Shown here piece after piece: positions 27,199-35,917 of a stretch of 64,000 bases of DNA (its first letter is position 1; each line of letters begins with the position of its first letter). Made by a program: the position numbers and the translations under genes. The DNA comes from Chitinophagaceae bacterium (GTDB taxonomy: Bacteria; Bacteroidota; Bacteroidia; Chitinophagales; Chitinophagaceae), in contig JAHBTJ010000004.1 in the NCBI GenBank assembly GCA_019638595.1, forward strand, positions 62,001 to 126,000, written 5' to 3'. The notes below the pieces were generated by a model, which saw only the letters and a list, made by a program, of their open reading frames with translations, was not told the DNA's origin and ran no database searches.

Positions 27199-27789
27199 TT
27201 ACCCCTTATCTGAAGTAATAAAGAAGTATATTACCAGCATTAATGAATCGCCATTGCCGAGGTTGGCGGGTTTATGCGGAAGCCTTCCGTCAAAGAATAA
27301 GGAATCCCCTTCTTCCAGCACATATTTCTTGTCTTCAATCTGGTATTCTACTTTTCCTTTGATAATGTATTTGTATTCATAGGCATCGGTTTTTATCATT
27401 TGGGTGCGCCGGGCTCCTTTTTTAAGCTCAAGCAGTATGGTATCTACCGGGCCGCCGTCCATATTGCGGGTAAGAATCCTTTTGTATTTGAATCCTTTGG
27501 CGGGTTCTTTTTCAAACGCATGGTAATCCCCGGAAGTTTTGATGATGATCCTTTGCTGGCCTTCTTTATTGTGGCTGATGTCTTCAAAAAAATCTTTCAG
27601 GTCAATATTCAATGCAAGTACAATATTCATCAAGACCGGAAGAGAGGGCACCGTCCTGTTGTTTTCTATTTGTGATATCAGGCCTTTGCTTACCTGGGCT
27701 TTGGTCGCGAGTTCCTGTACGGTTTTCTTTTGAGCTTTTCTTATTTCTTTAATCTTATTACTGATCTGGATAAGCACGTCATCCTGCAT
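27199..27789 (-). CDS. XRE-cupin transcriptional regulator of the phosphonate operon
   Basis: 196 residues: an N-terminal helix-turn-helix (about 10-65, TVQELATKAQVSKGLISQIE) and a C-terminal cupin (about 110-190, EYKYIIKGKVEYQIEDKKYV and HKPANLGNGD). This class senses a small metabolite in the cupin and controls the adjacent catabolic genes. It lies upstream of phnA on the same strand, so the operon is likely under its control. The ligand is unknown. Confidence 0.82.
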   Translation of the reverse strand: MQDDVLIQISNKIKEIRKAQKKTVQELATKAQVSKGLISQIENNRTVPSLPVLMNIVLALNIDLKDFFEDISHNKEGQQRIIIKTSGDYHAFEKEPAKGFKYKRILTRNMDGGPVDTILLELKKGARRTQMIKTDAYEYKYIIKGKVEYQIEDKKYVLEEGDSLFFDGRLPHKPANLGNGDSLMLVIYFFITSDKG

Positions 27790-27893
27790 GGGTCATCGTA
27801 TTTTAAACTAAATTAAACGTTAAGGGAATATCGTGCAAATGTTTTCCCCCCGGGTTACCGTAATAAACAGGCGTTTTCCTGAAAATAAGCGGT

Positions 27894-27901
27894 TATCTTT
27901 G
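27894..27901 (+). promoter_or_regulatory. -7 promoter element before gpmA
   Basis: TATCTTTG, 21 bases upstream of the gpmA ATG at 27923. Unlike the promoters at 7232, 7808 and 9859, it leaves a short untranslated leader. No clear -33 element was found at the standard spacing. Confidence 0.45.
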
Positions 27902-27922
27902 TTTTAAACCAATATCATTGCT

Positions 27923-28528
27923 ATGCCATTACTGGTAATTGTACGACACGGGCAGTCACAATGGAATCTTGAAAACAGGTTCACCGGCAACAGGGATATT
28001 GCCCTTACACAAACTGGCAGGGAAGAAGCGCATGCTGCCGGGAAGAAGCTTAAAAACATAGTGTTTGATACTGCATTTACCTCCCTGCTATCGCGGGCGG
28101 AAGAAACATTACGTATTATATTGGAAGAGATTGAGCAGGTACAGATACCCGTTATCCGTAACAGCGCTTTAAATGAAAGGAGCTACGGCGACCTGCAGGG
28201 GCTGAATAAAGCTGATACTGCCGCTAAATATGGAACGGAGCAAATTGAAGCGTGGAGAAGAGGGTATGAAATTAAGCCGCCCGGGGGGGAGAGCCTGAAG
28301 GAAACAGCAGAAAGGGTAGTGCCTTTTTACAAACAGGAAATTGAGCCGTTGCTTGTTGCTGATAAAAATGTGCTGGTGGTAGCGCATGGAAACAGTCTGA
28401 GGGCTTTAATGATGTACCTGGAAAAGTTAAGCCCTGAAGCGATTGTTTCAGTAAATATTCCCACGGGAATACCACGTGTATACACATTCAGCAGCCACCT
28501 GAAGCTGGTAGATGTCCTGTATTTGTAA
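27923..28528 (+). CDS. gpmA: 2,3-bisphosphoglycerate-dependent phosphoglycerate mutase
   Basis: 201-residue histidine phosphatase-fold glycolytic enzyme interconverting 3- and 2-phosphoglycerate. The RHG motif (R8 H9 G10), NRFTGNRDIALTQTG, the ALNERSYGDLQG stretch with the general acid Glu, PPGGESL and VVAHGNSLR are all present. It is somewhat shorter than the E. coli enzyme (about 250 residues), which is usual in many Bacteroidota. Confidence 0.92.
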   Translation: MPLLVIVRHGQSQWNLENRFTGNRDIALTQTGREEAHAAGKKLKNIVFDTAFTSLLSRAEETLRIILEEIEQVQIPVIRNSALNERSYGDLQGLNKADTAAKYGTEQIEAWRRGYEIKPPGGESLKETAERVVPFYKQEIEPLLVADKNVLVVAHGNSLRALMMYLEKLSPEAIVSVNIPTGIPRVYTFSSHLKLVDVLYL

Positions 28529-28559
28529 AAGCCTGCTTACTGCTGTTGTGACATCTTGC

Positions 28560-29381
28560 TCAAAGCTTCCTGAAAACTTTTTCCAGCATATCCGCTATCA
28601 CCTTATATCCTTTGTCAGACGGGTGCAATCCATCATAAGTCATATCAATGGCATCCGGGGGATAAGGATATTCATCTGTTTCAGGGTTAAAAGGCACTTG
28701 CAGATAATCCGGGTACTGATAGTTTTTATAAATGCCCGTAGCCGGATCTTTCAACCGTTTGAATTTTACCAGGGTTTCCAGTGTCATACCGCTTTTGCTG
28801 TACAGGTCTATCACCGGTATTTTTTCATACTTTCCAATCATATTGATCGCGTCTGCAAACTGAGACAGCATCTGCCCGTTTTTTTCTTTGTACGATCCAT
28901 AGGCGTTGTTGGTCATGCCGCCGATATATACAAAGTCTGCTCTTTGCATGGGAGTGATGAGGATGATTTTGGCTTTTTTGTTCAAGCTGCGGATCTTATC
29001 AATAATAATGCGGAATGAGCCGTATACCGTATTATTTCCTGTGTTGTTTTTATAATCATCCGGCGTTCCTACCGGGCGTCCCTGCCACCAGTCGTTGGTG
29101 CCCAGGAAAATGGAGTAAACATCTGCTTTTACAAGCCCCAGGTTGTTGATCTCCTTTGCAATGCCGCCGGATGTCCACCCGTTATGCCCCTGGTTGATAT
29201 AGCTGATATGAGGAAGCCTTTCTTTCAGCATCGTCATATACCCTTTGGTAATGCGGTTGCCGGTTTCATCGGCATGTTCATTCAGGTAGGTAATAGAATC
29301 GCCTATGGCTATCCAGGTAACGGGTTTGGGCCGAAAGGAAAAACAGGCAACCAGTAATAAGACAAAAGCTATTTTTTTCAT
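28560..29381 (-). CDS. SGNH/GDSL-family hydrolase, exported
   Basis: 273 residues starting MKKIAFVLLLVACFSFRPKP, a signal peptide. ATG 29381 was chosen over an upstream ATG at 29417 that adds a hydrophilic stretch. Block I is IAIGDSIT (Ser29), block III FLGTNDWW and block V YDGLHPSDKGYK with the catalytic Asp-His. Members hydrolyse esters of lipids or carbohydrate acetyl groups. It converges with gpmA; the substrate is unknown. Confidence 0.78.
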   Translation of the reverse strand: MKKIAFVLLLVACFSFRPKPVTWIAIGDSITYLNEHADETGNRITKGYMTMLKERLPHISYINQGHNGWTSGGIAKEINNLGLVKADVYSIFLGTNDWWQGRPVGTPDDYKNNTGNNTVYGSFRIIIDKIRSLNKKAKIILITPMQRADFVYIGGMTNNAYGSYKEKNGQMLSQFADAINMIGKYEKIPVIDLYSKSGMTLETLVKFKRLKDPATGIYKNYQYPDYLQVPFNPETDEYPYPPDAIDMTYDGLHPSDKGYKVIADMLEKVFRKL

Positions 29382-29620
29382 GGTATGAATGTACGGTAAT
29401 ACCGGTAAGTTCGGCATATAAAAATACAGCCTGCATTTTAATATAAAGCAGGAGGCATAGGAGGAAAGAAGAACGCTTTTTTAACGATCGCATTAAAAAG
29501 TCTAACTAATATTTATTTCGTGCTACAATTTGGAATGCACCAGTAAGATGGGTTTGCAATAGTGTATCTCCCGAAAATCTTATTTTTGCTCTTTGCCATG
29601 TTCAGGCAGTTTTTGTGCTT

Positions 29621-30910
29621 ATGATCAATTTACCTTCATCTTTCAATACCAAAGAATATATTGCGCGTTTGCAGAATCAAAAGCTGAGTGAGCTTTTGCA
29701 GTACCTGCAAACCCATTCACCCTATTACAGGGAGATTTTTTCGGTTAATGATATTCCGCCTGGAAATATCCGAACTGTTTCTGATCTCACGGCATTGCCG
29801 GTAACAACAAAGGAGGACCTGCAGCAACGGAACAACGATTTTTTATGTGTGCCGGCTTCTGCGATCATAGAATATACCGCCACATCGGGTACATTGGGCA
29901 GCCCTGTAACGGTTGCGTTAACCGAAAACGATTTGCAACGGCTGGCACTCAATGAATATGGTTCGTTTGTATGCGCCGATGGAAAGCAGGAAGATATTTT
30001 TCAACTGATGCTCACGCTCGACCGCCAGTTTATGGCCGGCATGGCTTATTATTCCGGTATCCGTAAACTGGGAGCCGGTATCATACGCGTAGGCCCGGGG
30101 GTTCCCTCCCTGCAATGGGAGAATATTTTTCGGCTTAAGCCCACGGCAATTGTTGCAGTTCCGTCTTTTATAGTAAAGCTTATACAGTATGCGAAGGAAC
30201 ATCGTATTGATATTAACGGCAGCTCCGTAAAAAAGGCTATTTGTATAGGCGAAAACATACGCAATACTGATTTTTCGCTGAATGTTTTAGGAAGAAAAAT
30301 AGCGGAAAGCTGGAACATACAGCTATACTCCACATACGCGTCTACCGAAATGCAGACGGCTTTTACAGAGTGCGGGCAGGGCAGGGGAGGGCATCTTCAG
30401 CCGGAGTTACTGATCGTGGAATTGCTGGATGAAAACAACCAGCCCGTTAAACCCGGCGAACCGGGGGAAGTAACGATTACAACGTTGGGAGTAGAAGCCA
30501 TGCCGCTGCTGCGTTATAAAACGGGTGATATTTGTATGTTTTTCGATGAACCCTGCGCTTGTGGCAGGAATACCCTCAGGCTGTCGCCTGTTATAGGCCG
30601 TAAAAAGCAGATGATCAAATTTAAGGGTACTACACTTTTTGCCCCGGCATTATTTGATTTGCTGAACGGTATGGAAGATGTAAAAGATTATGTGGCGGAG
30701 GTTTATTCGAATGAAATCGGCACCGATGAGGTATTGCTGCACATTGTGGCTGCAAAAAACACCGAAGACTGCGACCACCGTATCAGGGCTTACCTGCAGG
30801 CCAAACTCCGCGTCAGTCCGCAGGTAAGGTATATAACTGCCGAAGAGATCCAGAAGATGCAGTTCCCCGGGGCGGGGCGTAAAGCTATTAAATTTGTAGA
30901 CAGGCGGTAA
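29621..30910 (+). CDS. Adenylate-forming acyl/aryl ligase (PaaK-like)
   Basis: 429 residues of the PaaK-type adenylate-forming family: the core motif YTATSGTLGSPVTVALT, the ribose/adenine region STYASTEMQTAF, and MPLLRYKTGDICMF with the hinge Asp. It begins the polyketide cluster. By analogy with flexirubin and aryl-polyene clusters, it probably activates p-coumarate made by the adjacent ammonia-lyase and loads it on the ACP. ATG 29621 is preferred to GTG 29615. A TATTTTTG box lies at 29581-29588. Confidence 0.78.
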   Translation: MINLPSSFNTKEYIARLQNQKLSELLQYLQTHSPYYREIFSVNDIPPGNIRTVSDLTALPVTTKEDLQQRNNDFLCVPASAIIEYTATSGTLGSPVTVALTENDLQRLALNEYGSFVCADGKQEDIFQLMLTLDRQFMAGMAYYSGIRKLGAGIIRVGPGVPSLQWENIFRLKPTAIVAVPSFIVKLIQYAKEHRIDINGSSVKKAICIGENIRNTDFSLNVLGRKIAESWNIQLYSTYASTEMQTAFTECGQGRGGHLQPELLIVELLDENNQPVKPGEPGEVTITTLGVEAMPLLRYKTGDICMFFDEPCACGRNTLRLSPVIGRKKQMIKFKGTTLFAPALFDLLNGMEDVKDYVAEVYSNEIGTDEVLLHIVAAKNTEDCDHRIRAYLQAKLRVSPQVRYITAEEIQKMQFPGAGRKAIKFVDRR

Positions 30911-30925
30911 CAGGCTCCGTTGCTG

Positions 30926-31053
30926 TTACCATATAGGCACATAGGGCAGATAGAAAATATAGTATTTTTTGAGCGGGGAATTGAAGTATCCACGCTTCAA
31001 GCGCTGAACCAGAAGAAAAAAAACAAAATGCCCTATATTTTTAATGTGGTAAA
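30926..31053. mobile_element. MITE-like element, copy A
   Basis: About 128 bp. The left end TTACCATATAGGCACATAGGG is mirrored at the right end by ATGTGGTAA, and the interior includes TATCCACGCTTCAAGCG. A second, clearly similar copy lies at 35918-36057, after the acyltransferase gene. It encodes nothing. Inverted ends and two copies suggest a small mobile or palindromic element. No target duplication could be confirmed. Confidence 0.6.
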
Positions 31054-31157
31054 CAGTAGCCCTGCTTTCGCCACTTATCAGAAATATTTGATACATTTAG
31101 TATTATTTATTTTTTTTGCGGTCGCATGTACCATAAAAGCAAAATAATATTCGTGAA

Positions 31158-32732
31158 ATGATAAATGTTGGAGGCAGTCATCTTTCCCTGAACGCTTTTT
31201 CTGAAGTTGTATTTAAACAAAATAAGGTTGAAATAGAGGCGGCAGCGCTTGAAAAAATGGAGGCTAACTTTCAATTCCTTCAGCATTTTTCTGATCAGAA
31301 ACTTATATACGGAATTAATACGGGCTTTGGACCCATGGCTCAATATAAGGTAAGCAAGGAAAATGTGCTGCAGTTACAGTACAATCTTATCCGCAGCCAC
31401 AGTTCGGGAAGTGGCAATTACCTTTCCCCTCATCTTGTAAAAGCATTAATGCTTGCCCGGCTCAACAGCCTTGCACAAGCTTATTCGGGTGTGCATACCG
31501 AGGTGGTGCTGCTTTTAAAGGAACTGATCAACAAAAATATCACTCCCTGCATTTTTGAGCATGGAGGAGTAGGAGCCAGCGGCGACCTGGTTCAACTGGC
31601 GCACCTGGGGCTGGTTTTGATCGGGGAGGGGGAAGTGCTGGTAGATGATAAACCCCAGCCAACCGCCGAAGTATTTAAAAAACATAATATAAAGCCGCTT
31701 TCTATCCATATACGGGAGGGATTGGCTATATTGAACGGAACATCTGCCATGACGGGGGTGGGGCTGCTCAATATCATCCAGGCTAAAAAGCTGTTGCAGT
31801 ATGCTGTTATACTTTCTGCCATGACCAATGAGGTGGTGGAGGCATACGACGATCATTTTTCTTATGAGCTGAATATTGTTAAAAAGCACAGGGGGCAAAA
31901 CAGCGTTGCGGCTATGTTACGCGATGTATTAAAAGACAGCAAGCTGATCCGTAGCCGTTCCGAGCATCTTTACAGGCCGGAAAATATAAAGCACGATGTA
32001 TTTGAAGATAAAGTGCAGGAATATTATTCATTGCGTTGTGTTACCCAGGTACTGGGCCCTATATTCGATACCATTGCCCATGCTGAAAAAGTAGTAGTGG
32101 ATGAGCTGAATTCGGTGAATGATAACCCGGTGATAGATCATGAAAATCATAATATTTTTCATGGTGGTAATTTTCATGGCGATTATGTGTCGCTCGAAAT
32201 GGATAAGCTGAAAACTGCCATTACCAAATTATCAATGCTTTCCGAAAGGCAGCTTAACTACCTTCTTAATAACAAGCTCAACGAAAAATTTCCTCCTTTT
32301 GTAAACCTGGGCGTACTCGGTTTCAACTTTGGAATGCAGGGCATGCAGTTTACCGCTACTTCTACAGTAGCCGAAAATCAAACCTTGTCGTTCCCCATGT
32401 ATGTGCATAGCATTCCCAATAACAACGATAACCAGGATATAGTAAGTATGGGTTGTAATGCGGCATTGATCGCCAAAAAAGTGATAGACAATTCTTTTGA
32501 GGTGCTGGCCATACAAATGATGACCGTATTGCAGGCGATAGACTATGCGGAATGCGCCGATAAGTTATCGCCAGTAACCAGACAAATGTATACTACCATC
32601 AGGAAGATATTCCCCAAGTTTGTAGACGACCAGGCACGTTATGGTGAGTTGAGAAAAATTAAAACATGGTTCCAGGAAAATGAAGTTCCTGTTTTCGGCA
32701 ATCCTGTAAACGCAACGGTTGCTGTAAATTGA
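31158..32732 (+). CDS. Tyrosine ammonia-lyase (FjTAL-like; HAL/PAL family)
   Basis: 524 residues with the Ala-Ser-Gly triad (A140-S141-G142 in GGVGASGDLVQL) that forms the MIO cofactor, the catalytic Tyr51 in LIYGINTGFGPM, and the selectivity loop LIRSHSSGSG. Stretches such as IPNNNDNQDIVSMG and NFHGDYVSLEMDKLK closely resemble the Flavobacterium johnsoniae tyrosine ammonia-lyase as I remember it. It should convert L-tyrosine to p-coumarate and ammonia, the starter for flexirubin-type polyenes. Histidine as substrate cannot be fully excluded, but no hut genes are adjacent. Confidence 0.82.
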   Translation: MINVGGSHLSLNAFSEVVFKQNKVEIEAAALEKMEANFQFLQHFSDQKLIYGINTGFGPMAQYKVSKENVLQLQYNLIRSHSSGSGNYLSPHLVKALMLARLNSLAQAYSGVHTEVVLLLKELINKNITPCIFEHGGVGASGDLVQLAHLGLVLIGEGEVLVDDKPQPTAEVFKKHNIKPLSIHIREGLAILNGTSAMTGVGLLNIIQAKKLLQYAVILSAMTNEVVEAYDDHFSYELNIVKKHRGQNSVAAMLRDVLKDSKLIRSRSEHLYRPENIKHDVFEDKVQEYYSLRCVTQVLGPIFDTIAHAEKVVVDELNSVNDNPVIDHENHNIFHGGNFHGDYVSLEMDKLKTAITKLSMLSERQLNYLLNNKLNEKFPPFVNLGVLGFNFGMQGMQFTATSTVAENQTLSFPMYVHSIPNNNDNQDIVSMGCNAALIAKKVIDNSFEVLAIQMMTVLQAIDYAECADKLSPVTRQMYTTIRKIFPKFVDDQARYGELRKIKTWFQENEVPVFGNPVNATVAVN

Positions 32733-32777
32733 CCTTTCACCCTAAAAACATTATTTTACAGTAAATTCTGCAGCAGA

Positions 32778-33506
32778 ATGAAATACGCATTAGTAACAGG
32801 CGGATCACGGGGGATTGGCAGGGCGGTATGTATTAAGCTGGCCGGCATGGGCTACCATGTGCTGGTTAATTTTAAAGGCAACATAACAGAAGCTGAAAAA
32901 ACATTGTCGGCCATTAATGAAAGAGGGGGAGAAGGAAGCTTATTACAGTTTGATGTATCAAACAGGCAACAGGTGCAGGAGGTTTTAGGCGGCTGGTTAG
33001 AAAACAACGCTGATAAATTCATTGAAGTACTGGTGAACAATGCTGGCATAAAAGACGATGTATTGCTGATGTGGATGAAGGATGAACAGTGGGATAATGT
33101 GATCAATACAAGCCTGAACGGTTTTTACATAGTAACAAAGCTGGTTTTGCAGAATATGCTGATGCAGAAGTATGGGCGCATTATCAATATTGTTTCGCTG
33201 TCGGGCTTAAAAGGATTGCCGGGGCAAACCAATTACGCTGCCGCTAAAGGAGGCGTAATAGCGGCCACCAAAGCTTTGGCGCAGGAAGTAGGCAGGCGGA
33301 ACATTACGGTGAATGCCATTGCCCCCGGTTTTATTAAAACGGATATGACAGAGGGGCTGGACGAAAAACAATTGCGCTCACTTATTCCTGTCAGCCGTTT
33401 TGGCGAGCCGGAGGAAGTAGCGCACGCGGTAGGATTTTTTGCCTCTGCAGAATCTGCTTATATTACAGGTGAAGTATTGTCGGTAAACGGGGGGATGTAT
33501 AGTTAA
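32778..33506 (+). CDS. 3-oxoacyl-ACP reductase (FabG-like ketoreductase)
   Basis: 242-residue SDR with the TGGSRGIG cofactor motif (7-14), NNAG (87-90), and the catalytic set S140/S142, Y153 and K157 (YAAAK). It would reduce the beta-keto group during polyketide chain extension with NADPH. It lies 45 bp after the lyase gene and 38 bp before the ketosynthase gene, in one transcription unit. Confidence 0.86.
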   Translation: MKYALVTGGSRGIGRAVCIKLAGMGYHVLVNFKGNITEAEKTLSAINERGGEGSLLQFDVSNRQQVQEVLGGWLENNADKFIEVLVNNAGIKDDVLLMWMKDEQWDNVINTSLNGFYIVTKLVLQNMLMQKYGRIINIVSLSGLKGLPGQTNYAAAKGGVIAATKALAQEVGRRNITVNAIAPGFIKTDMTEGLDEKQLRSLIPVSRFGEPEEVAHAVGFFASAESAYITGEVLSVNGGMYS

Positions 33507-33510
33507 TTTC

Positions 33511-33530
33511 AAATTTCAAATTTGAAATTT
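33511..33530. repeat. 20-bp perfect palindrome
   Basis: AAATTTCAAATTTGAAATTT reads identically on both strands and fills most of the gap between fabG-like and ketosynthase genes, followed by GGAGG before the ATG. It could form a cruciform or a weak RNA hairpin, or bind a dimeric regulator. Words of this type also occur in intergenic block 1. Confidence 0.6.
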
Positions 33531-33544
33531 AAAATGGAGGAATC

Positions 33545-34771
33545 ATGTATAAACGTGTAGTGATAACCGGGATGGGTATTTACTCCTGTTTGGGAAAAAA
33601 TCTCGAAGAGGTAAGGGCATCGCTGTATGCCGGCAGGTCGGGCATTATCCTGGATCCTGTCCGCAAGGAGCTGGGCTATCGTTCGGGGCTTACCGGTTTT
33701 GTTGAGCGTCCTGCCTTGAAGGGGCTACTCGACCGGAGGGCGCGTATCATGCTGCCTGAGCAGGGCGAATATGCTTATATGGCTACTATGGAAGCCTTAA
33801 AAGGAGCCGGGTTAGACCAGGATTACCTGAACGAAAATGAGATAGGTATAATATATGGCAACGACAGTTCGGCAAAGCCTGTAATTGACGCTATAGACAT
33901 TATGCGCGAAAAGAAAGATACCATGCTGATCGGTTCGGCTTCTGTATTTCAAACGCTGAACTCCACCATCACCATGAATCTCTCTACTATCTTCAAGCTG
34001 CGGGGTGTAAATTTTACTATAAGCGCGGCCTGCGCCAGCGGTTCTCATTCCATAGGTTTGGGCTATCATTTTATAAAAACCGGTTTGCAGGAATGTATTA
34101 TTGCGGGCGGAGCCCAGGAGATCAACCCCTATTCTATGGGCAATTTCGACGCGCTGTCTGCGTTTTCAACGCGAGAGTCTGAGCCTGAAAAAGCCTCGCG
34201 TCCGTTTGACAGGAGCAGGGATGGCCTGATACCGAGTGGCGGAGGTGCTACTGTTGTGCTCGAAAGCCTGGAGTCGGCCACGCGTCGCGGAGCCACTATT
34301 TTAGGAGAAGTGATAGGATATGGGTTCTCGTCGAACGGGGAGCATATTTCTAACCCTACAGTGAGCGGGCCGGTAAGATCTTTGGAAATGGCGTTGAGAG
34401 ATGCGCAATTGCAGGCATCTGAAATTGATTATATTAATGCGCATGCTACCAGCACACCGGCAGGCGATGCAAGCGAAGCAAGGGCACTGGCTACCGTTTT
34501 TGGAGAACATGCCACGCCGGTAAGCTCCACCAAATCCATGACCGGTCATGAATGCTGGATGGCGGGAGCGAGCGAAATTGTGTATTCATTGCTGATGGTG
34601 CACAACCGTTTTATAGCGCCTAATATTAATTTTGAAAGTCCGGATGAAGATTCGGCTAAACTGAATATTGTAAAAACTACAACGGAAAAAGATATAAACG
34701 TATTTTTGTCAAACTCCTTTGGTTTTGGCGGTACCAATTCGTCGCTGATAGTAAGAAAATGGAGTAAATAG
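33545..34771 (+). CDS. Beta-ketoacyl-ACP synthase (FabF-like)
   Basis: 408-residue condensing enzyme with an intact Cys-His-His set: C163 (SAACASGSHS), H300 (NAHATSTPAGD) and H335 (KSMTGHECWMAG). It would extend the aryl starter with malonyl units. A good Shine-Dalgarno (GGAGG) lies six bases ahead of the ATG. Only one ketosynthase is present, with no chain-length-factor partner. This differs from full flexirubin clusters. Confidence 0.87.
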   Translation: MYKRVVITGMGIYSCLGKNLEEVRASLYAGRSGIILDPVRKELGYRSGLTGFVERPALKGLLDRRARIMLPEQGEYAYMATMEALKGAGLDQDYLNENEIGIIYGNDSSAKPVIDAIDIMREKKDTMLIGSASVFQTLNSTITMNLSTIFKLRGVNFTISAACASGSHSIGLGYHFIKTGLQECIIAGGAQEINPYSMGNFDALSAFSTRESEPEKASRPFDRSRDGLIPSGGGATVVLESLESATRRGATILGEVIGYGFSSNGEHISNPTVSGPVRSLEMALRDAQLQASEIDYINAHATSTPAGDASEARALATVFGEHATPVSSTKSMTGHECWMAGASEIVYSLLMVHNRFIAPNINFESPDEDSAKLNIVKTTTEKDINVFLSNSFGFGGTNSSLIVRKWSK

Positions 34772-34777
34772 TTGCTT

Positions 34778-35038
34778 ATGTTACAGAAAGATGAAATTAT
34801 TGAGAAGATTAACCATTTCCTGGCGGAAGAATTTGAGGTGGATGAAGCCAGCATAACCCCCCAGGGCAATGTAAAAGAGGTGCTGGAACTGGATAGTCTT
34901 GACTACATAGACCTGGTAGTAGTAATTGAAAATAACTTCGCTTTTAAGGTAAAGCCCGAAGACTTTACCGGCATTATTACGTTTGAAGACTTTTATAATT
35001 ACGTTGAATCACGCGTAAAAGCTAAAGAACCTGCATAA
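34778..35038 (+). CDS. Acyl carrier protein
   Basis: 86 residues with the phosphopantetheine site DSL (S40 in LELDSLDYIDLVV). Acidic and helical, it fits the ACPs of aryl-polyene clusters. ATG 34778 follows the ketosynthase stop by six bases, and the stop TAA overlaps the ATG of the next gene (TAATG), so translation is probably coupled. Confidence 0.9.
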   Translation: MLQKDEIIEKINHFLAEEFEVDEASITPQGNVKEVLELDSLDYIDLVVVIENNFAFKVKPEDFTGIITFEDFYNYVESRVKAKEPA

Positions 35039-35916
35039 TGCCTTCCTGGCAGGGTAGATCATCAGGAAACAAGCTTGGCTACAGTATTTTCGTAACCATC
35101 CTGCAAAAGCTGGGATTAAGGCCTGCTTACCTGTTATTGCGCATGGTGAGTGTTTATTATTTCCTTTTTGCGCACCGTTCATCGCGCCATATATTATATT
35201 ATTTCCGCAACCGCCTGGGCTTTGGTAAGTTCAGGTCTGTGGGCCTGCTTTATAAAAATTATTACAGCTTCGGGCAAAGCCTGATTGATAAAGTGGCAAT
35301 TACCTCCGGTATGGCCAATAAGTTCAGCTTTCATTTTGACGGGGAAGAACACCTGCACGAACTGGTAAAGGCTGGTAAAGGAGGATTATTGCTGAGCGCA
35401 CACATTGGTAACTGGGAAGCGGCCGGTTTTTTACTGGAAAGGTTGCACACGAATATAAATATTGTGATGTTTGATGGTGAGCACGAAAAGATAAAACAAT
35501 ACCTGCAAAAAGTAAGCGGTGCAAAAAATGCTAATATCATTGTTATAAAAAATGATCTTTCACATATTTACGCTATCAGCGAGGCACTTTCTAAAAATGA
35601 ATTGGTGTGTATGCATGCCGATCGTTTTGTAGCAGGTAATAAAACCATTACTACGGATTTTTTAAACAAGCCTGCCAGGTTTCCCATAGGGCCGTTTATA
35701 CTGGCAGCCCGGTTCAAAGTGCCGGTATGTTATGCTTTTGCCATGAAAGAAGGATTGTTTCATTATCATTTCCGGTCAAGCCCTGTGTTGTGGTATGATT
35801 ACAACGATAAAACGGCAGCCACTCAAAAAATGGTGAACGACTTTGCCGTAAGCATAGAAAAAATGGCGAAGCAATACCCGGAGCAGTGGTATAATTATTA
35901 TGACTTCTGGGCATGA
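35038..35916 (+). CDS. LpxL/HtrB-like acyltransferase
   Basis: 292 residues of the LPLAT family, with the acyltransferase motif H122-x4-E127 (SAHIGNWEAAG) and a later GPFILAARFKVPVCYAFA stretch. A hydrophobic segment lies near 15-45. In flexirubin and aryl-polyene clusters this kind of enzyme transfers the finished acyl chain to its acceptor at the membrane. It is translationally coupled to the ACP gene and is the last gene of the unit. Confidence 0.85.
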   Translation: MPSWQGRSSGNKLGYSIFVTILQKLGLRPAYLLLRMVSVYYFLFAHRSSRHILYYFRNRLGFGKFRSVGLLYKNYYSFGQSLIDKVAITSGMANKFSFHFDGEEHLHELVKAGKGGLLLSAHIGNWEAAGFLLERLHTNINIVMFDGEHEKIKQYLQKVSGAKNANIIVIKNDLSHIYAISEALSKNELVCMHADRFVAGNKTITTDFLNKPARFPIGPFILAARFKVPVCYAFAMKEGLFHYHFRSSPVLWYDYNDKTAATQKMVNDFAVSIEKMAKQYPEQWYNYYDFWA

Positions 35917-35917
35917 A

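Noticed and set aside
30920-31147. 75-codon plus-strand frame over element copy A
   Set aside because: It lies across the inverted-end element and has no conserved protein character; the frame is a by-product of the repeat.
31158-32732. Calling the lyase histidine ammonia-lyase (HutH)
   Set aside because: The sequence resembles FjTAL in many stretches, and the neighbours are polyketide genes, not hut genes.
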